DNA of 64,000 nt from Sphingomonas sp. OV641 (GTDB lineage Bacteria > Pseudomonadota > Alphaproteobacteria > Sphingomonadales > Sphingomonadaceae). The translations under genes and the position numbers were made by a program. Below the pieces are notes generated by a model, which made no database searches, was not told where the DNA came from, and worked only from the letters and a program-made list of their open reading frames with translations. This document shows positions 1-8,852 of the stretch, piece by piece (position 1 is the first letter of the stretch; each line of letters starts with the position of its first letter). The stretch covers positions 248,001-312,000 of the forward strand of contig NZ_FNZB01000002.1 of assembly GCF_900109205.1 (NCBI RefSeq), in the 5' to 3' direction.

Positions 1-1390
1 TGAGCCCGCACGCGAGGCCAATGCGCACGTTGCGATCCTCATAAGCGGCGATCCAGTCGGCCTTCTTCATCTCGCCCTTGCGGATCACCGGGCCGCCACG
101 CATCGCGGTGTGGATCTCGTCGCCGGTGCGATCGAGGAAGCCGGTGTTGATGAACACGATCCGGTCGCGCACGGCATGGATGCACGCCGCGAGATTGGCC
201 GAGGTGCGCCGCTCCTCGTCCATCACCCCCACTTTGATCGTATGGCGCGTCAGACCCAGCAGATCCTCCACCGCATCGAACAGCCGGTTGGTGAACCCCG
301 CCTCGTCCGGCCCATGCATCTTGGGCTTCACGATATAGATCGACCCGGCGCGGCTGTTCTGGAGACTGCCGAGCCGCTTCAGATCATGCAGCCCGATCAG
401 CGAGGTGAGGATCGCGTCGAGAATCCCTTCCGGCGCTTCCGACCCATCGGGCAGGATGATCGCCGGCGTCGTCATCAGATGCCCGACATTGCGCACGAAC
501 AGCAATGAGCGACCGGGGAGCGTGAAGCTGGTCCCGTTCGGCGAGGTGTAGGTTCGGTCGCCCGACAGCTTGCGGGTCAGCGTATGCCCGCCCTTCTCGA
601 ACGTCTCGACCAGATCGCCGCGCATCAGCCCGAGCCAATTGCGATAGGCCGCCACCTTGTCCTCGGCATCCACCGCCGCAACGCTGTCTTCCAGATCGAC
701 GATCGTCGTTAGCGCGGATTCGAGCACCACATCGGCGATACCGAGCGGGTCGGTCTTGCCGATCGGGTGTTCGCGATCGACCAGGATCTCGATGTGCAGC
801 CCGTTGTGGACGAACATCACGCCCTTATCGAATTTCGCGTATCGATGCGCGCAATCGCCCCCGGTCAGCGCCGCCTCCCAGCCCGGCAGCGTCTCGTCGA
901 GAAACGCCCGCGCCCGCGCGATCACCTGCGCGCCGCGCTCTGCGTCGTACCCCCCCGGCTTGGCTTTCCCAGGCAGCGCGTCGGTGCCGTAGAGCGCGTC
1001 ATACAGGCTACCCCAGCGCGCATTCGCCGCGTTGAGCACGAAGCGCGCGTTGAGGCTCGGCACCACCAATTGCGGTCCGGCCATCGTCGCGATCTCGGGA
1101 TCGACATTCTCCGTGCCGATCGTGAACGGCGCCGGCTCGGGCACGAGATAGCCGATCTCGGTCAGGAACGCCGCATCCACCGCCTCGCCCGCGGCGTAGC
1201 GCGCGTCGATCGCCGCCTGCAGTTCCTCGCGCCGGGCGAGGAGCGTGCGGTTCTCCGGGGTGAAATTCGCGAACACATCCGCCGCGCCCTGCCAGAAGGC
1301 GTCGGGCGCGATGCCGGTGCCCGGCAGCGCCTCCTGCTCGACAAAGGCGACGAGGCGGTCGTCGACCGAAAGGCCGGCGCGGGTCTGCAT
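1..1390 (-). CDS. glcB: Malate synthase G, N-terminal part (cut by window edge)
   Basis: Condenses glyoxylate with acetyl-CoA to malate in the glyoxylate shunt (cytoplasm). The ATG is at 1390 and the frame runs open to base 1, giving about 463 residues of a family that is usually about 700-730 residues, so the C-terminal third with the catalytic end lies outside. The product begins [16 protein letters not shown] and contains stretches typical of the G isoform: [45 protein letters not shown] and [12 protein letters not shown]. The length and the inserted domain between these blocks fit isoform G rather than A. It stands alone; the next gene downstream is not visible. No isocitrate lyase is in the window. 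Confidence 0.93.
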   Translation of the reverse strand, partial: MQTRAGLSVDDRLVAFVEQEALPGTGIAPDAFWQGAADVFANFTPENRTLLARREELQAAIDARYAAGEAVDAAFLTEIGYLVPEPAPFTIGTENVDPEIATMAGPQLVVPSLNARFVLNAANARWGSLYDALYGTDALPGKAKPGGYDAERGAQVIARARAFLDETLPGWEAALTGGDCAHRYAKFDKGVMFVHNGLHIEILVDREHPIGKTDPLGIADVVLESALTTIVDLEDSVAAVDAEDKVAAYRNWLGLMRGDLVETFEKGGHTLTRKLSGDRTYTSPNGTSFTLPGRSLLFVRNVGHLMTTPAIILPDGSEAPEGILDAILTSLIGLHDLKRLGSLQNSRAGSIYIVKPKMHGPDEAGFTNRLFDAVEDLLGLTRHTIKVGVMDEERRTSANLAACIHAVRDRIVFINTGFLDRTGDEIHTAMRGGPVIRKGEMKKADWIAAYEDRNVRIGLACGL

Positions 1391-1479
1391 GCGGAATCCT
1401 CCTGACGTTGGTGTTCAATCGCCTGGGGAGGGCGAGCGGTGGTTAGGCGATGGGTGGGAGGAGGGCAAGTGCGCCAATC

Positions 1480-1595
1480 TCCCTCTCCCCTTCAGGGGAG
1501 AGGGGCAGTCCTGCGGAGCGGCCAAGCAACCCAACACTGCCCCTCTCCCGACCTCGCCTGCGGCTCGGCCACCCTCTCCCCTGAAGGGGAGAGGG
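1480..1595. repeat. Palindromic intergenic repeat (REP-like)
   Basis: Between glcB and the thiolase-like gene lie two arms, one around 1481-1503 reading CCCTCTCCCCTTCAGGGG and onward, the other around 1572-1594 reading CCCTCTCCCCTGAAGGGG and onward. Each arm is itself a near-perfect palindrome centred on TTCA or TGAA, and a third partial arm (TGCCCCTCTCCC) sits between them. The unit would fold as a cluster of stem-loops in RNA. Such CTCTCCCC palindromes are dispersed in many Gram-negative genomes. No open frame explains it. It may act as a transcription stop or mRNA stabiliser between the two minus-strand genes. Confidence 0.7.
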
Positions 1596-1603
1596 CTTTG
1601 CCG

Positions 1604-3109
1604 TCACGCCCGTTTCCACACCATCATGTCACCCTCGGACACCACCTCACCGGATGTCCCCACCGGCTCCGCGCTCCCATCGCTCAGGAAAGCAATCGTC
1701 GCCGCATCCTCCGCCGGCACCTTCACCAGCGTCCGCGCGCCCCCCGGCGTCATCGCCACGACCACCCCGGCCTTCGCCGAGCCGTCACGGTTATAGAACA
1801 CCGTGTACGTCTCCACCTGAGCCGGCCCGGTATAATCTTTCACCAGCTCCGGCACCGGTCCCCGCGCCGCATCCGCCTCCGCCTGAAGATCGAACTCCCA
1901 CGCCTCACCCGCCCCGGGCAAAGGCTCCATCCCCAGCACGATCGCATGATTGTGCGTCGCAAACCCGCCGTTCGCGAACAACAAGCCCTTGCGCCCCTCG
2001 CCCGCCCGCAGCGAATCGACCATCTCGGCCACGGCATGCGCCATGTAATTGCCGATCGGCCCGCCCCCGAAGGTCAGCCCGCCGAACACCGTCGCCGGCT
2101 TCTCGACCGGCCAGCCGATCACCCGCCGCGCCATCTTCGGCACGCAGGGGAAGCACGAATAGAGCTCGACCAGGTCGAGATCGTCCGCGCTTACCTCATT
2201 GAACTCCAGCGTGCGGCGAAGGCACACCTCCATGCTCGGCGACTTGTCGTAGCGATCCCGCGCCATGAAATCGTCCGCCTCATGCGCGCTGGCACCGCGC
2301 CCCACATAGACGATCCGCTCCTCCGGCACCCCGCGCCGCCGCGCCTCGGCGAGGCTGGTGACGATGAACCCCGCGCCCTGATTAACGCTCGAATTCGCCA
2401 CCATCAGCTTGGTATAGGGAAAAGCGATCGGGCGGTTGTCCGCCGTCGCCTCGGTCACTTCCTCAACCGTCTTCGGCGCATGGATCCACGCCGCCGGCGT
2501 CTGCGCCGCGACCTCGGAAAACCGCGACCAGATCTCGCCCGACTCACGCTGCCCCTCGGCCAGCGATTGCCCATACGAAGCCCGCCCGGCATTCTCGTAC
2601 AGCGGGTAAACATCCACCGGCGTCGTCAGCCCATAGATCTGGCGATAGCCCGGCGCGCGCCCCTTGCTGAGATTGCGCAGCGGATTCTGGTCCGCCACGC
2701 TCGTCTTCGCCGCCAGCGCCGCGCGCTGGCTCGCGGTGCGCAGCGCCTCGCCGCCGGTCACCGCCGCCACCTTGATCTCGCCGCGCGCGATGCGGTTGGC
2801 CGCCTCGTTCAGCAGCAGGATCGGGCTGTCGCCGTTCGGCCCGACCGATTCATAGACGATGCCCGCCTTGGACCCGATCCCGTCGGCGACCTTCTGCGCC
2901 AGCGGATTGTCCTGGCGGAAGCTGATCTGCGCCACGACCGCGACCGAATCCACATCCGCCAGCCAGCCGCCGCCCGCATCCTTGTCGGCCTCTTCCAGCG
3001 CGGCGATCATCAGCCCGAGCGAATCCTTGCCCGCCATCGGATCGGTCGGGCGGTCGTTGACCTGCCCGACGCCGACGATGACCGCGACCTTCTCTGCATC
3101 CACCGCCAT
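1604..3109 (-). CDS. SCP2-thiolase-like protein (type 1, with extra C-terminal domain)
   Basis: A 501-residue thiolase-fold protein, last gene of a five-gene acyl-CoA operon. I start it at the ATG at 3109, which shares one base with the stop of the hydratase gene (TAATG); an in-frame ATG 15 bases upstream lies inside that gene. Thiolase-like blocks are visible (VAVIVGVGQV at residues 8-17, ELYSCFPCVP, FGGLTFGGGPIGNYMAHA). Where true thiolases carry the nucleophilic cysteine it has GPNGDSP (about 90-96), so it probably cannot perform ordinary thiolysis. The last hundred residues (from about 400, YTGPAQVETYTV) look like the OB-like extra domain known from mycobacterial TLP1 proteins. It could be an aldolase-like or CoA-binding partner. 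The family call is good; the function is inference. Confidence 0.8.
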   Translation of the reverse strand: MAVDAEKVAVIVGVGQVNDRPTDPMAGKDSLGLMIAALEEADKDAGGGWLADVDSVAVVAQISFRQDNPLAQKVADGIGSKAGIVYESVGPNGDSPILLLNEAANRIARGEIKVAAVTGGEALRTASQRAALAAKTSVADQNPLRNLSKGRAPGYRQIYGLTTPVDVYPLYENAGRASYGQSLAEGQRESGEIWSRFSEVAAQTPAAWIHAPKTVEEVTEATADNRPIAFPYTKLMVANSSVNQGAGFIVTSLAEARRRGVPEERIVYVGRGASAHEADDFMARDRYDKSPSMEVCLRRTLEFNEVSADDLDLVELYSCFPCVPKMARRVIGWPVEKPATVFGGLTFGGGPIGNYMAHAVAEMVDSLRAGEGRKGLLFANGGFATHNHAIVLGMEPLPGAGEAWEFDLQAEADAARGPVPELVKDYTGPAQVETYTVFYNRDGSAKAGVVVAMTPGGARTLVKVPAEDAATIAFLSDGSAEPVGTSGEVVSEGDMMVWKRA

Positions 3110-3912
3110 TACTTCGCCTTCCACACCGGCGCGCGCTTCTCGGCAAAGGCCTTGGGCCCCTCGCGCGAATCCTCGCTGGTGAAGACGATCTTGGTCTCGT
3201 CGCGGTTCTGCGCCCAGGCTGCTTCCTCGCGCGCCACCTTGCCGCCCGAAATCCCCTGCGCCATTCGCTTCGACGCCTGCACCGACAGCGGCGCGTTGAC
3301 CGCGATCCGCTCCGCCAGCGCAAAGGCGGTATCAAGCAGTGCCTCTCGCGGCGCGACCGCGTTGATCAGCCCCAGCTCCAGCGCGCGCTGCGCATCGATC
3401 GGATCGCCGGTCAGGATCATCTCCATCGCGATCTTCTTCGGCAGCTGCTCGGGCAAACGGAACACGCCGCCGGCCGCCGCGAACAGCCCGCGCTTCGGCT
3501 CGGGCAGGCCGAACTTCGCCTCTTCCACCGCCACGGCCAGATCGGCCGCTAGCGTGATCTCCAGCCCGCCGCCCAGCGCCATGCCGTTCACCGCCGCGAT
3601 CACCGGCTTGGAGATCGCATGACTCACGATTCCGGCAAAGCCCCAGGCCGCCTTGGTCTTGTCCTCCGGCGCCAGGCTTTCGCCGCGCGACAGCGCCACC
3701 AGATCCGCGCCCGCGCAGAACGACTTGTCGCCCGCGCCCGTCACGATGACGACGCGGATCTCCGGGTCCTTGTCCGCCGCTTCCAGCGCGTCGCCCACGC
3801 CTTCATGCACGAAGCGATTGACCGCATTGCGTGCTTCCGGGCGGTTGATCGTGATCAGCATCACGTTCCCGCGCGTCTCGACGGTGACGGCTTCATTTCC
3901 CAATTCGGCCAT
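3109..3912 (-). CDS. Enoyl-CoA hydratase / crotonase family protein
   Basis: A 267-residue crotonase-fold enzyme, expected to add water to 2-enoyl-CoA or carry out a related acyl-CoA reaction. The oxyanion-hole block SFCAGADL is at 64-71. Both catalytic glutamates of classical hydratases appear to be kept: E118 in GGGLEITLAAD and E138 in KFGLPEPKRG. The C-terminal helix region (QASKRMAQGISGG) is also family-typical. The ATG at 3912 has an AAGGAC ribosome site just upstream. It lies 11 bases after the double CoA-transferase gene and overlaps the thiolase-like gene by one base, so the genes are translated together. The substrate is unknown; the neighbours suggest a branched or cyclic acyl-CoA. 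Confidence 0.9.
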   Translation of the reverse strand: MAELGNEAVTVETRGNVMLITINRPEARNAVNRFVHEGVGDALEAADKDPEIRVVIVTGAGDKSFCAGADLVALSRGESLAPEDKTKAAWGFAGIVSHAISKPVIAAVNGMALGGGLEITLAADLAVAVEEAKFGLPEPKRGLFAAAGGVFRLPEQLPKKIAMEMILTGDPIDAQRALELGLINAVAPREALLDTAFALAERIAVNAPLSVQASKRMAQGISGGKVAREEAAWAQNRDETKIVFTSEDSREGPKAFAEKRAPVWKAK

Positions 3913-3923
3913 GAGAGTCCTTT

Positions 3924-6200
3924 CTAGGCAGCCTGTTCGATGATCTTGTCGGTGAGCAGCGGCGCGATCGCATCGTCGCTCAGCCCCAGCCAGTCGCGAA
4001 GGATCTCCGCGCTATTCTCGCCGATGCGCGGTGCCGGTCGCTGTTCTGGCTCGGGCACGTGCTGGAAATGGGCGATCGGCCCTTCCACCTGAAAGGCGGT
4101 GGGCACCAACGGGTGCGACGCCTCGCGAAAGGTACCGAGCGCGCGATAGCCGGGCGAGTCGGGCAGCTCCACCACTCGCACCATCATGCCGGCGGGCACG
4201 CCGGCACCTTGCAGCGCGGCAGCCGCAGCGTCCGGCGCCATCGTCCGTGCCCAGCCTTCCGCCGCCGCGCGATCCGCACCGCCGGCGAGGGTGGCGAGCG
4301 CCGCCCGGTCGGCCGCGCCGCGCAGGGTAAGGACGCACCATTCGTCCTCCCCCGCGCACGGCAGCAGCCAGTTTTCGGCCGGCTCGCCCTTCTCCACCGG
4401 CACGCCCGCACCTTCCGCCGCGCGGCGCGCGATGTCGGCCGCCATATGCCCAAGCATCACTTCCGCCTGGCTCACGCTGGCGGTGCCGCCCTTGCCCGTT
4501 CGCATCCGGCGGATCAGCAGCGACAGCGCGCCCAGCGTGCCGATCCGCGCGGCGACATGGTCGGGGTACACCGTCACCGTATCGCAGAATGCGTCGGGAT
4601 CGTCGGGATAGACCCATTGCCGCGACAGCCCGGCGGAGGCGCGCACCAGCGGGCCATAGCCCAGCCTGCGGGACCAAGGCCCGGTCGGCCCGAAGGCCGA
4701 GCTGTCCACCGTGATCAGCCGCGGATTGACGGCGCTGAGCGCGTCCTCGTCAAAGCCCAGGCTCGCCAGCGTCCCCGGCTTGAAGTTCGACAGCAGCACG
4801 TCCGCCTGCCGCACCAGATCAAGGAACAGCTGCTTGCCCCGATCCGCGCGCAGGTCGATCGACAGGCCGCGCTTGTTGCGGTGCCCCGCCGCAAAGGTCA
4901 GGCTGACCGGCGCGTCGTCCAGCGACTGGCGCTGCCCGTCCGGGAAGGCGCCATTCTCCACCTTCACCACGTCCGCGCCGAGATCCGCGAACAGGCGGCC
5001 GGTTTCGCCGCCCACCACGATCACGCCCATGTCGAGCACGCGAATGCCGGCGAGCGGGTAATCGGCAGCGGGCGGCGTATCGAATGACGGCCGCTCCCCG
5101 GCGAAGCGCGCATCGCCACCGGCAGCCGGCGCTGGCCCGCGCAGCCCCGCCCGGGCGCCGTCGATCTCGATCGTGCCGTTCGGAAAGGGCAGGCTGCGGC
5201 CAGGCGCGATTTCCACCGGCACGAAGGCGCGGCGCGCAGTCATCTGCGCCGTCCGGACGGCTTCACCGGCGTCGAGCACGGCAGCCGCCGGTATGCCGCG
5301 CCGCGCGGCTTCCTCCTCGATCGCGCTACGCTCCTTGTCGGCGAGGAAGCGCGTGATCGCCGGCAGCAGGTCGGGCGAGGTCATGCGCGTCATCAGCCGG
5401 TCCCATTCCGGCCCGGCGAACGCTTCCGGCTCCCCCATCCACTGGTGCATCGCGCGCCATTGCCGCGGCGCCAAGATGCACAGGCGAACAAAGCCGTCGG
5501 CGCAGGGCAGGATGGGATAGCGGTGCCGCTCGTCCGTCCGGCTGCGCGGCATCTTCCACAATGGCACGCCGGATTGCGCGCTGCCCGACAGGCCGAAACC
5601 AGGATCAAGCGCCTGCATCCCCGCCTCCAGCAGCGATACGTTCACCCGCTCGCCCTCGCGCGTCCGCAGCCGGCGGATGAAGGCGGCCAGCGCCGCGACG
5701 GCGATCTGCGGCCCCGCCGTTTCCAGCGCCAGCTGTCCGGGCGGCAGCAGGGGTGGCCGTCCCGGCAGACCGGATCGTGACAATCCGCCGGTCAGCGCAT
5801 GCAGCACCGCATCACTCGCCTGCCAGTCGCGCCAAGGCCCTTTGGTGCCAAGATCGCTGATTGACACATGGATCAGCATGGGCGCAGCCGCACGCAGCGC
5901 CGCATTATCAAGCCCCTTAAGGCCCGCTTCAAGCAGGATGTCCGCCTCGCGTGCCAGTGCCAGCAGGCGGTCGTGATCATCCGGCAGATCGATCGTGGTT
6001 GCCCTCTTGCCAAGATTGGCGGCAACGAACGACAGGCTGACGCCGGATACGGTTGCGCCGGCCGTGCGATCCGCTCCGCCGCCGCTCGGCTCGATTCGGA
6101 TCACGTCCGCGCCAAGCTCGCCCAGCAGCCGCCCTACCGCGCCGAGCACGCCCGGCACGGCGTCGATCACGCGAACGCCCGAAAGCGGCAGGTCCGTCAT
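3924..6200 (-). CDS. Tandem (fused) CaiB/BaiF family III CoA-transferase
   Basis: 758 residues holding two complete family III CoA-transferase units: residues 1 to about 365 (PLSGVRVIDAVPGVLG at 5-20) and about 380-758 (YPLAGIRVLDMGVIVVGGET at 381-400). Ordinary members have one unit of about 400 residues and work as interlocked dimers, so this fusion could form the dimer within one chain. The catalytic aspartate of formyl-CoA transferase falls in a V-D-V-S-x-x-D-A block. By eye the matching residue is glutamate in both halves, E192 (NVSLLEAG) and E580 (SVSQAEVM). The gene overlaps the kinase gene upstream by ATGA. Likely role: moving CoA onto a carboxylic acid to start its breakdown; the acid is unknown. 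Confidence 0.9.
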   Translation of the reverse strand: MTDLPLSGVRVIDAVPGVLGAVGRLLGELGADVIRIEPSGGGADRTAGATVSGVSLSFVAANLGKRATTIDLPDDHDRLLALAREADILLEAGLKGLDNAALRAAAPMLIHVSISDLGTKGPWRDWQASDAVLHALTGGLSRSGLPGRPPLLPPGQLALETAGPQIAVAALAAFIRRLRTREGERVNVSLLEAGMQALDPGFGLSGSAQSGVPLWKMPRSRTDERHRYPILPCADGFVRLCILAPRQWRAMHQWMGEPEAFAGPEWDRLMTRMTSPDLLPAITRFLADKERSAIEEEAARRGIPAAAVLDAGEAVRTAQMTARRAFVPVEIAPGRSLPFPNGTIEIDGARAGLRGPAPAAGGDARFAGERPSFDTPPAADYPLAGIRVLDMGVIVVGGETGRLFADLGADVVKVENGAFPDGQRQSLDDAPVSLTFAAGHRNKRGLSIDLRADRGKQLFLDLVRQADVLLSNFKPGTLASLGFDEDALSAVNPRLITVDSSAFGPTGPWSRRLGYGPLVRASAGLSRQWVYPDDPDAFCDTVTVYPDHVAARIGTLGALSLLIRRMRTGKGGTASVSQAEVMLGHMAADIARRAAEGAGVPVEKGEPAENWLLPCAGEDEWCVLTLRGAADRAALATLAGGADRAAAEGWARTMAPDAAAAALQGAGVPAGMMVRVVELPDSPGYRALGTFREASHPLVPTAFQVEGPIAHFQHVPEPEQRPAPRIGENSAEILRDWLGLSDDAIAPLLTDKIIEQAA

Positions 6201-7615
6201 AATGGCCAGGCCAACTCCCGCCGCGCCGCGCTTTCGCGATAGAAGTCGAAGAACGCCGCCTCGTCGCCGCCGGTTTCGGCCACTTCGTCATGCTGTGCGA
6301 TAAGCGCGATGGCCAGCGTGCCCCAGATCCCGTCCAGCGCATCCAGCATCTCGCCTTCATGCGTGACCGGCGCGTCCTCGCCCAGCAGCCGGCGCATGTC
6401 GCGGATGTCCGCCAGCCGCCATGCCGCCGCCTTTTCCGCCTCCTGCGCGCCGAGCAGCGCGAGCAGCGCGGCCACCGTCAGCGTCGATCCGGCAAAGGCA
6501 TCCACCGCGCCCATCTTCTCGCCCGCGCCCGCCGCGGCGATCCCAGCGCCGATCAGCACTTGGGCGAGATCGCTCGACGGCATCACCGGCACCGGATCAT
6601 AATGCCGTCCGCCCAGTTGCGCGGCGATGATCGCGTCCTGCCGCCGCGCCGTATACCAGCCGGATACCGCCAGCACCGGATCCTGCCGCCCGCCGTCGAC
6701 GAATTCGCGAAAGGCGGAAATCCAGATCGCGATCCCCTTCACCGATGCGAACAGCGACCACCAGCGCATCGCCGCGGGATCAACCGTCAGCCCGCTCGCG
6801 CGCTCCCACGCGGCGATTGCCTCGTCGCGGGGCAGCATGCCGCAGGACATGCCCGGCGAGAAATGATCCCAGATCGGATCCAGCGCCCAGCCGAGATCCT
6901 CCAGCGGATCGCCCATATGCGCCATTTCCCAATCGAACATCGCCAGCATCTTGCCCGCGCCGTCGTGCATCACATTGCCTGATCGGTAATCGCCATGGAC
7001 GATACCCACGCGCTGTGCCGGTGGCGGCGGTTTGGCGCGCAGCCAGCGGATCGCCGCGCGCGCGATCGGCTGCGGCGACAGCGCATCCTCCTCGATCACG
7101 CCTTCCCAGTAATCGAGCGCGATGCGCCAGCATTCGTCCGCCCGGGGCGCCGCCACATGCTGCGCCAGCGGCGATCCTTCCGCATCATGCGCAGCAAGCC
7201 GGCCGAGCGCGCCGAAGAACTCCTCCCCCAAGGTGCGGCAATGCGCACCGAACGGATCGCGTGCGAAGCTGCCGGCGACCTCGCCGCCCTCGATCCGCTC
7301 CATGATGAAGAACGGCCGGCCAAGCTCCGCGCCCTCCCGCTCCAGCGCCACGGCGCGCGGCACCGGCACCACGCCGGCCGCGCTCTGATAGGCGCGAAAC
7401 TCGGTTTCGCTTTCCGTGTCGATCAGGCCCTTGGCCGGCTCGCGACGGAGGATCAGCCGGTGCAGCCGCTCGCCGTCATGCGCATCGAAGCGATAGGTTT
7501 CGCGGCTCGCCCCGCCCGGGATCCGCGCCAGTGACTCCACGCGCACCGCCCGCTGCCACAGCCGGCCGAGATAGGCCTCGATCTCCGCGCCGGTCAGCGC
7601 CGCTGCCCCGCTCAT
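6197..7615 (-). CDS. APH-fold phosphotransferase (acyl-CoA operon kinase)
   Basis: 472 residues with an aminoglycoside-phosphotransferase-type kinase fold. The catalytic loop is HGDYRSGN and the metal-binding aspartate lies in MFDWEMAHMGDPLEDLGWAL. An N-terminal lobe with LARIPGGASRETYRF precedes them, and an extra helical region of about 120 residues follows. The true start is the ATG at 7615, overlapping the stop of the upstream gene (ATGA); it in turn overlaps the CoA-transferase gene by ATGA. Kinases of this fold in fatty-acid operons (LvaA of levulinate breakdown, the kinase domains of ACAD10/ACAD11) phosphorylate hydroxyacyl-CoAs. By context that is more likely here than antibiotic resistance. 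The substrate is not shown by the sequence. Confidence 0.88.
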   Translation of the reverse strand: MSGAAALTGAEIEAYLGRLWQRAVRVESLARIPGGASRETYRFDAHDGERLHRLILRREPAKGLIDTESETEFRAYQSAAGVVPVPRAVALEREGAELGRPFFIMERIEGGEVAGSFARDPFGAHCRTLGEEFFGALGRLAAHDAEGSPLAQHVAAPRADECWRIALDYWEGVIEEDALSPQPIARAAIRWLRAKPPPPAQRVGIVHGDYRSGNVMHDGAGKMLAMFDWEMAHMGDPLEDLGWALDPIWDHFSPGMSCGMLPRDEAIAAWERASGLTVDPAAMRWWSLFASVKGIAIWISAFREFVDGGRQDPVLAVSGWYTARRQDAIIAAQLGGRHYDPVPVMPSSDLAQVLIGAGIAAAGAGEKMGAVDAFAGSTLTVAALLALLGAQEAEKAAAWRLADIRDMRRLLGEDAPVTHEGEMLDALDGIWGTLAIALIAQHDEVAETGGDEAAFFDFYRESAARRELAWPL

Positions 7616-8724
7616 GCCGCGTCCAGCATCCCCTTGAAGCCCGATGGCGCATGCGGCCCGATCACCAGCTGCTCCAGCACGCCCTTGCCGCGGCGCACCT
7701 TGCCATCGGGGCCGGTCATGGTGACGGCGGCGACGGCCTGGATGTGCAGGTGATGCGGCTGCATCACGTCGAGTTCGGCGGGCACGAAATCCTCGCGCTC
7801 CACCACCACGCCCTCGCCCTGGTGCCGACCGTGGCCCCATTTCGGATGGGTATAGCCAAGCCCAAGCATCATAAACGTCTGGCCAAGGTCGAATTCGACC
7901 TTCGTCTCGGCGCCGGCCTCGTCCTTCAGCGTCACGGTTGCGCCCTGCGCGTGGCGCGATCCCTGTTTCCACTGGATCTCGTAATCGGACTCGAAATGGG
8001 TCTCGTCCGCGATCCCGCCACCCAGCGGCTTCCACGCCGCCCGCCGGTTCCAGAAGCGGCCATGCTCGTCATCGTTGGTGTGGAAGTAGAAGTCGCCGTC
8101 CTCCATCGCCGTCGGGCTCCACAGCCAGAAGAATTGCGGCATGATCGGCGGGCTTGCCGGCTGCGCATCCGGCGCGCCGATCGGGCGCACGCCCCAGGAT
8201 CGGTCGCGCGTGCCCAGCCAGTCCTTCACCTCGGTGCGCACGCCATCCACCTCGATCCAGCCCTGATAGCTGCCGTTCTGCGTCATGCGCGTCACGTCCA
8301 TCAGCACGCGCGGCCCGTTGCGGCGGGTGAAGCGCGGCTCCTCCAGCGGAAAGGCGCGGCCGGTATAGGTCAGCTCCGCGCGGATGCCGTGTTCGGGCGC
8401 ATCAACCGTGAGCTTCACCGATTTCAGCGGCTCCAGCACCTCCACCGCGATGCCGCCCACCTGCGTGTCCATCCGCTCCATGCCAAGGTCGCGGCTGGCG
8501 TGGATGTTGACCTGCTTGCCGTCCTTCAGCCAGCAGAAGCTCGCATCGATGATGTTGATATGCGGATAGATGCCCATCGCCGCGGCAAAGAAGCCGTCCT
8601 CATCCGCACCGGGCGCATAGCCGTTGAAGAAGAAGCGATCGTAGAAGTTGCGGTCGGTGCCCGCATAGGCGACCGGCTCAGCCGTCTGGTGGATCGGATA
8701 TTCGTCGCCCTTGGTCAGCACCAT
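7612..8724 (-). CDS. CrtC/AttH-like protein of unknown function, first gene of the acyl-CoA operon
   Basis: 370 residues, soluble, no signal peptide. The sequence is rich in aromatic beta-strand patches (RNFYDRFFFNGY, FFAAAMGIYPHINIID, FFWLWSPTAMEDGDFYFHTNDD). It resembles the group of proteins related to hydroxyneurosporene synthase (CrtC) and recently split off as DUF families in actinobacteria and sphingomonads, where they occur beside steroid- or lipid-degradation genes. The ATG at 8724 follows a GGAG site. It overlaps the kinase gene by ATGA and heads the operon. CrtC adds water to a double bond, so a hydratase or lipocalin-like binding role is possible. Family resemblance is moderate; function is unknown. 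Confidence 0.65.
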   Translation of the reverse strand: MVLTKGDEYPIHQTAEPVAYAGTDRNFYDRFFFNGYAPGADEDGFFAAAMGIYPHINIIDASFCWLKDGKQVNIHASRDLGMERMDTQVGGIAVEVLEPLKSVKLTVDAPEHGIRAELTYTGRAFPLEEPRFTRRNGPRVLMDVTRMTQNGSYQGWIEVDGVRTEVKDWLGTRDRSWGVRPIGAPDAQPASPPIMPQFFWLWSPTAMEDGDFYFHTNDDEHGRFWNRRAAWKPLGGGIADETHFESDYEIQWKQGSRHAQGATVTLKDEAGAETKVEFDLGQTFMMLGLGYTHPKWGHGRHQGEGVVVEREDFVPAELDVMQPHHLHIQAVAAVTMTGPDGKVRRGKGVLEQLVIGPHAPSGFKGMLDAA

Positions 8725-8852
8725 GCCCGCTCTCCGCTCTGCTGCGCCGGTTTACCGGTCTGAAAGGGGAGGTGGACCGGCGGCAGGGCCGCTGTCAACG
8801 CCAAGATAACAGAAGTTACGTAGGCAGCGATGGCAAGCCTGTTATTACCCCA

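Noticed and set aside
1439..3622. A 727-codon plus-strand open frame across the thiolase-like gene
   Set aside because: Low-complexity arginine/proline/histidine composition, crosses a palindromic repeat, and lies opposite two clear enzymes.
6197..7615. Aminoglycoside resistance gene
   Set aside because: The fold matches, but the operon is acyl-CoA metabolism and the extra helical region is not found in resistance enzymes.
8793..8818. Promoter (TTGACA on the minus strand) with a TAAC-N4-GTTA operator before the acyl-CoA operon
   Set aside because: No acceptable -10 box follows at the right spacing, and the palindrome is too short to support an operator call.
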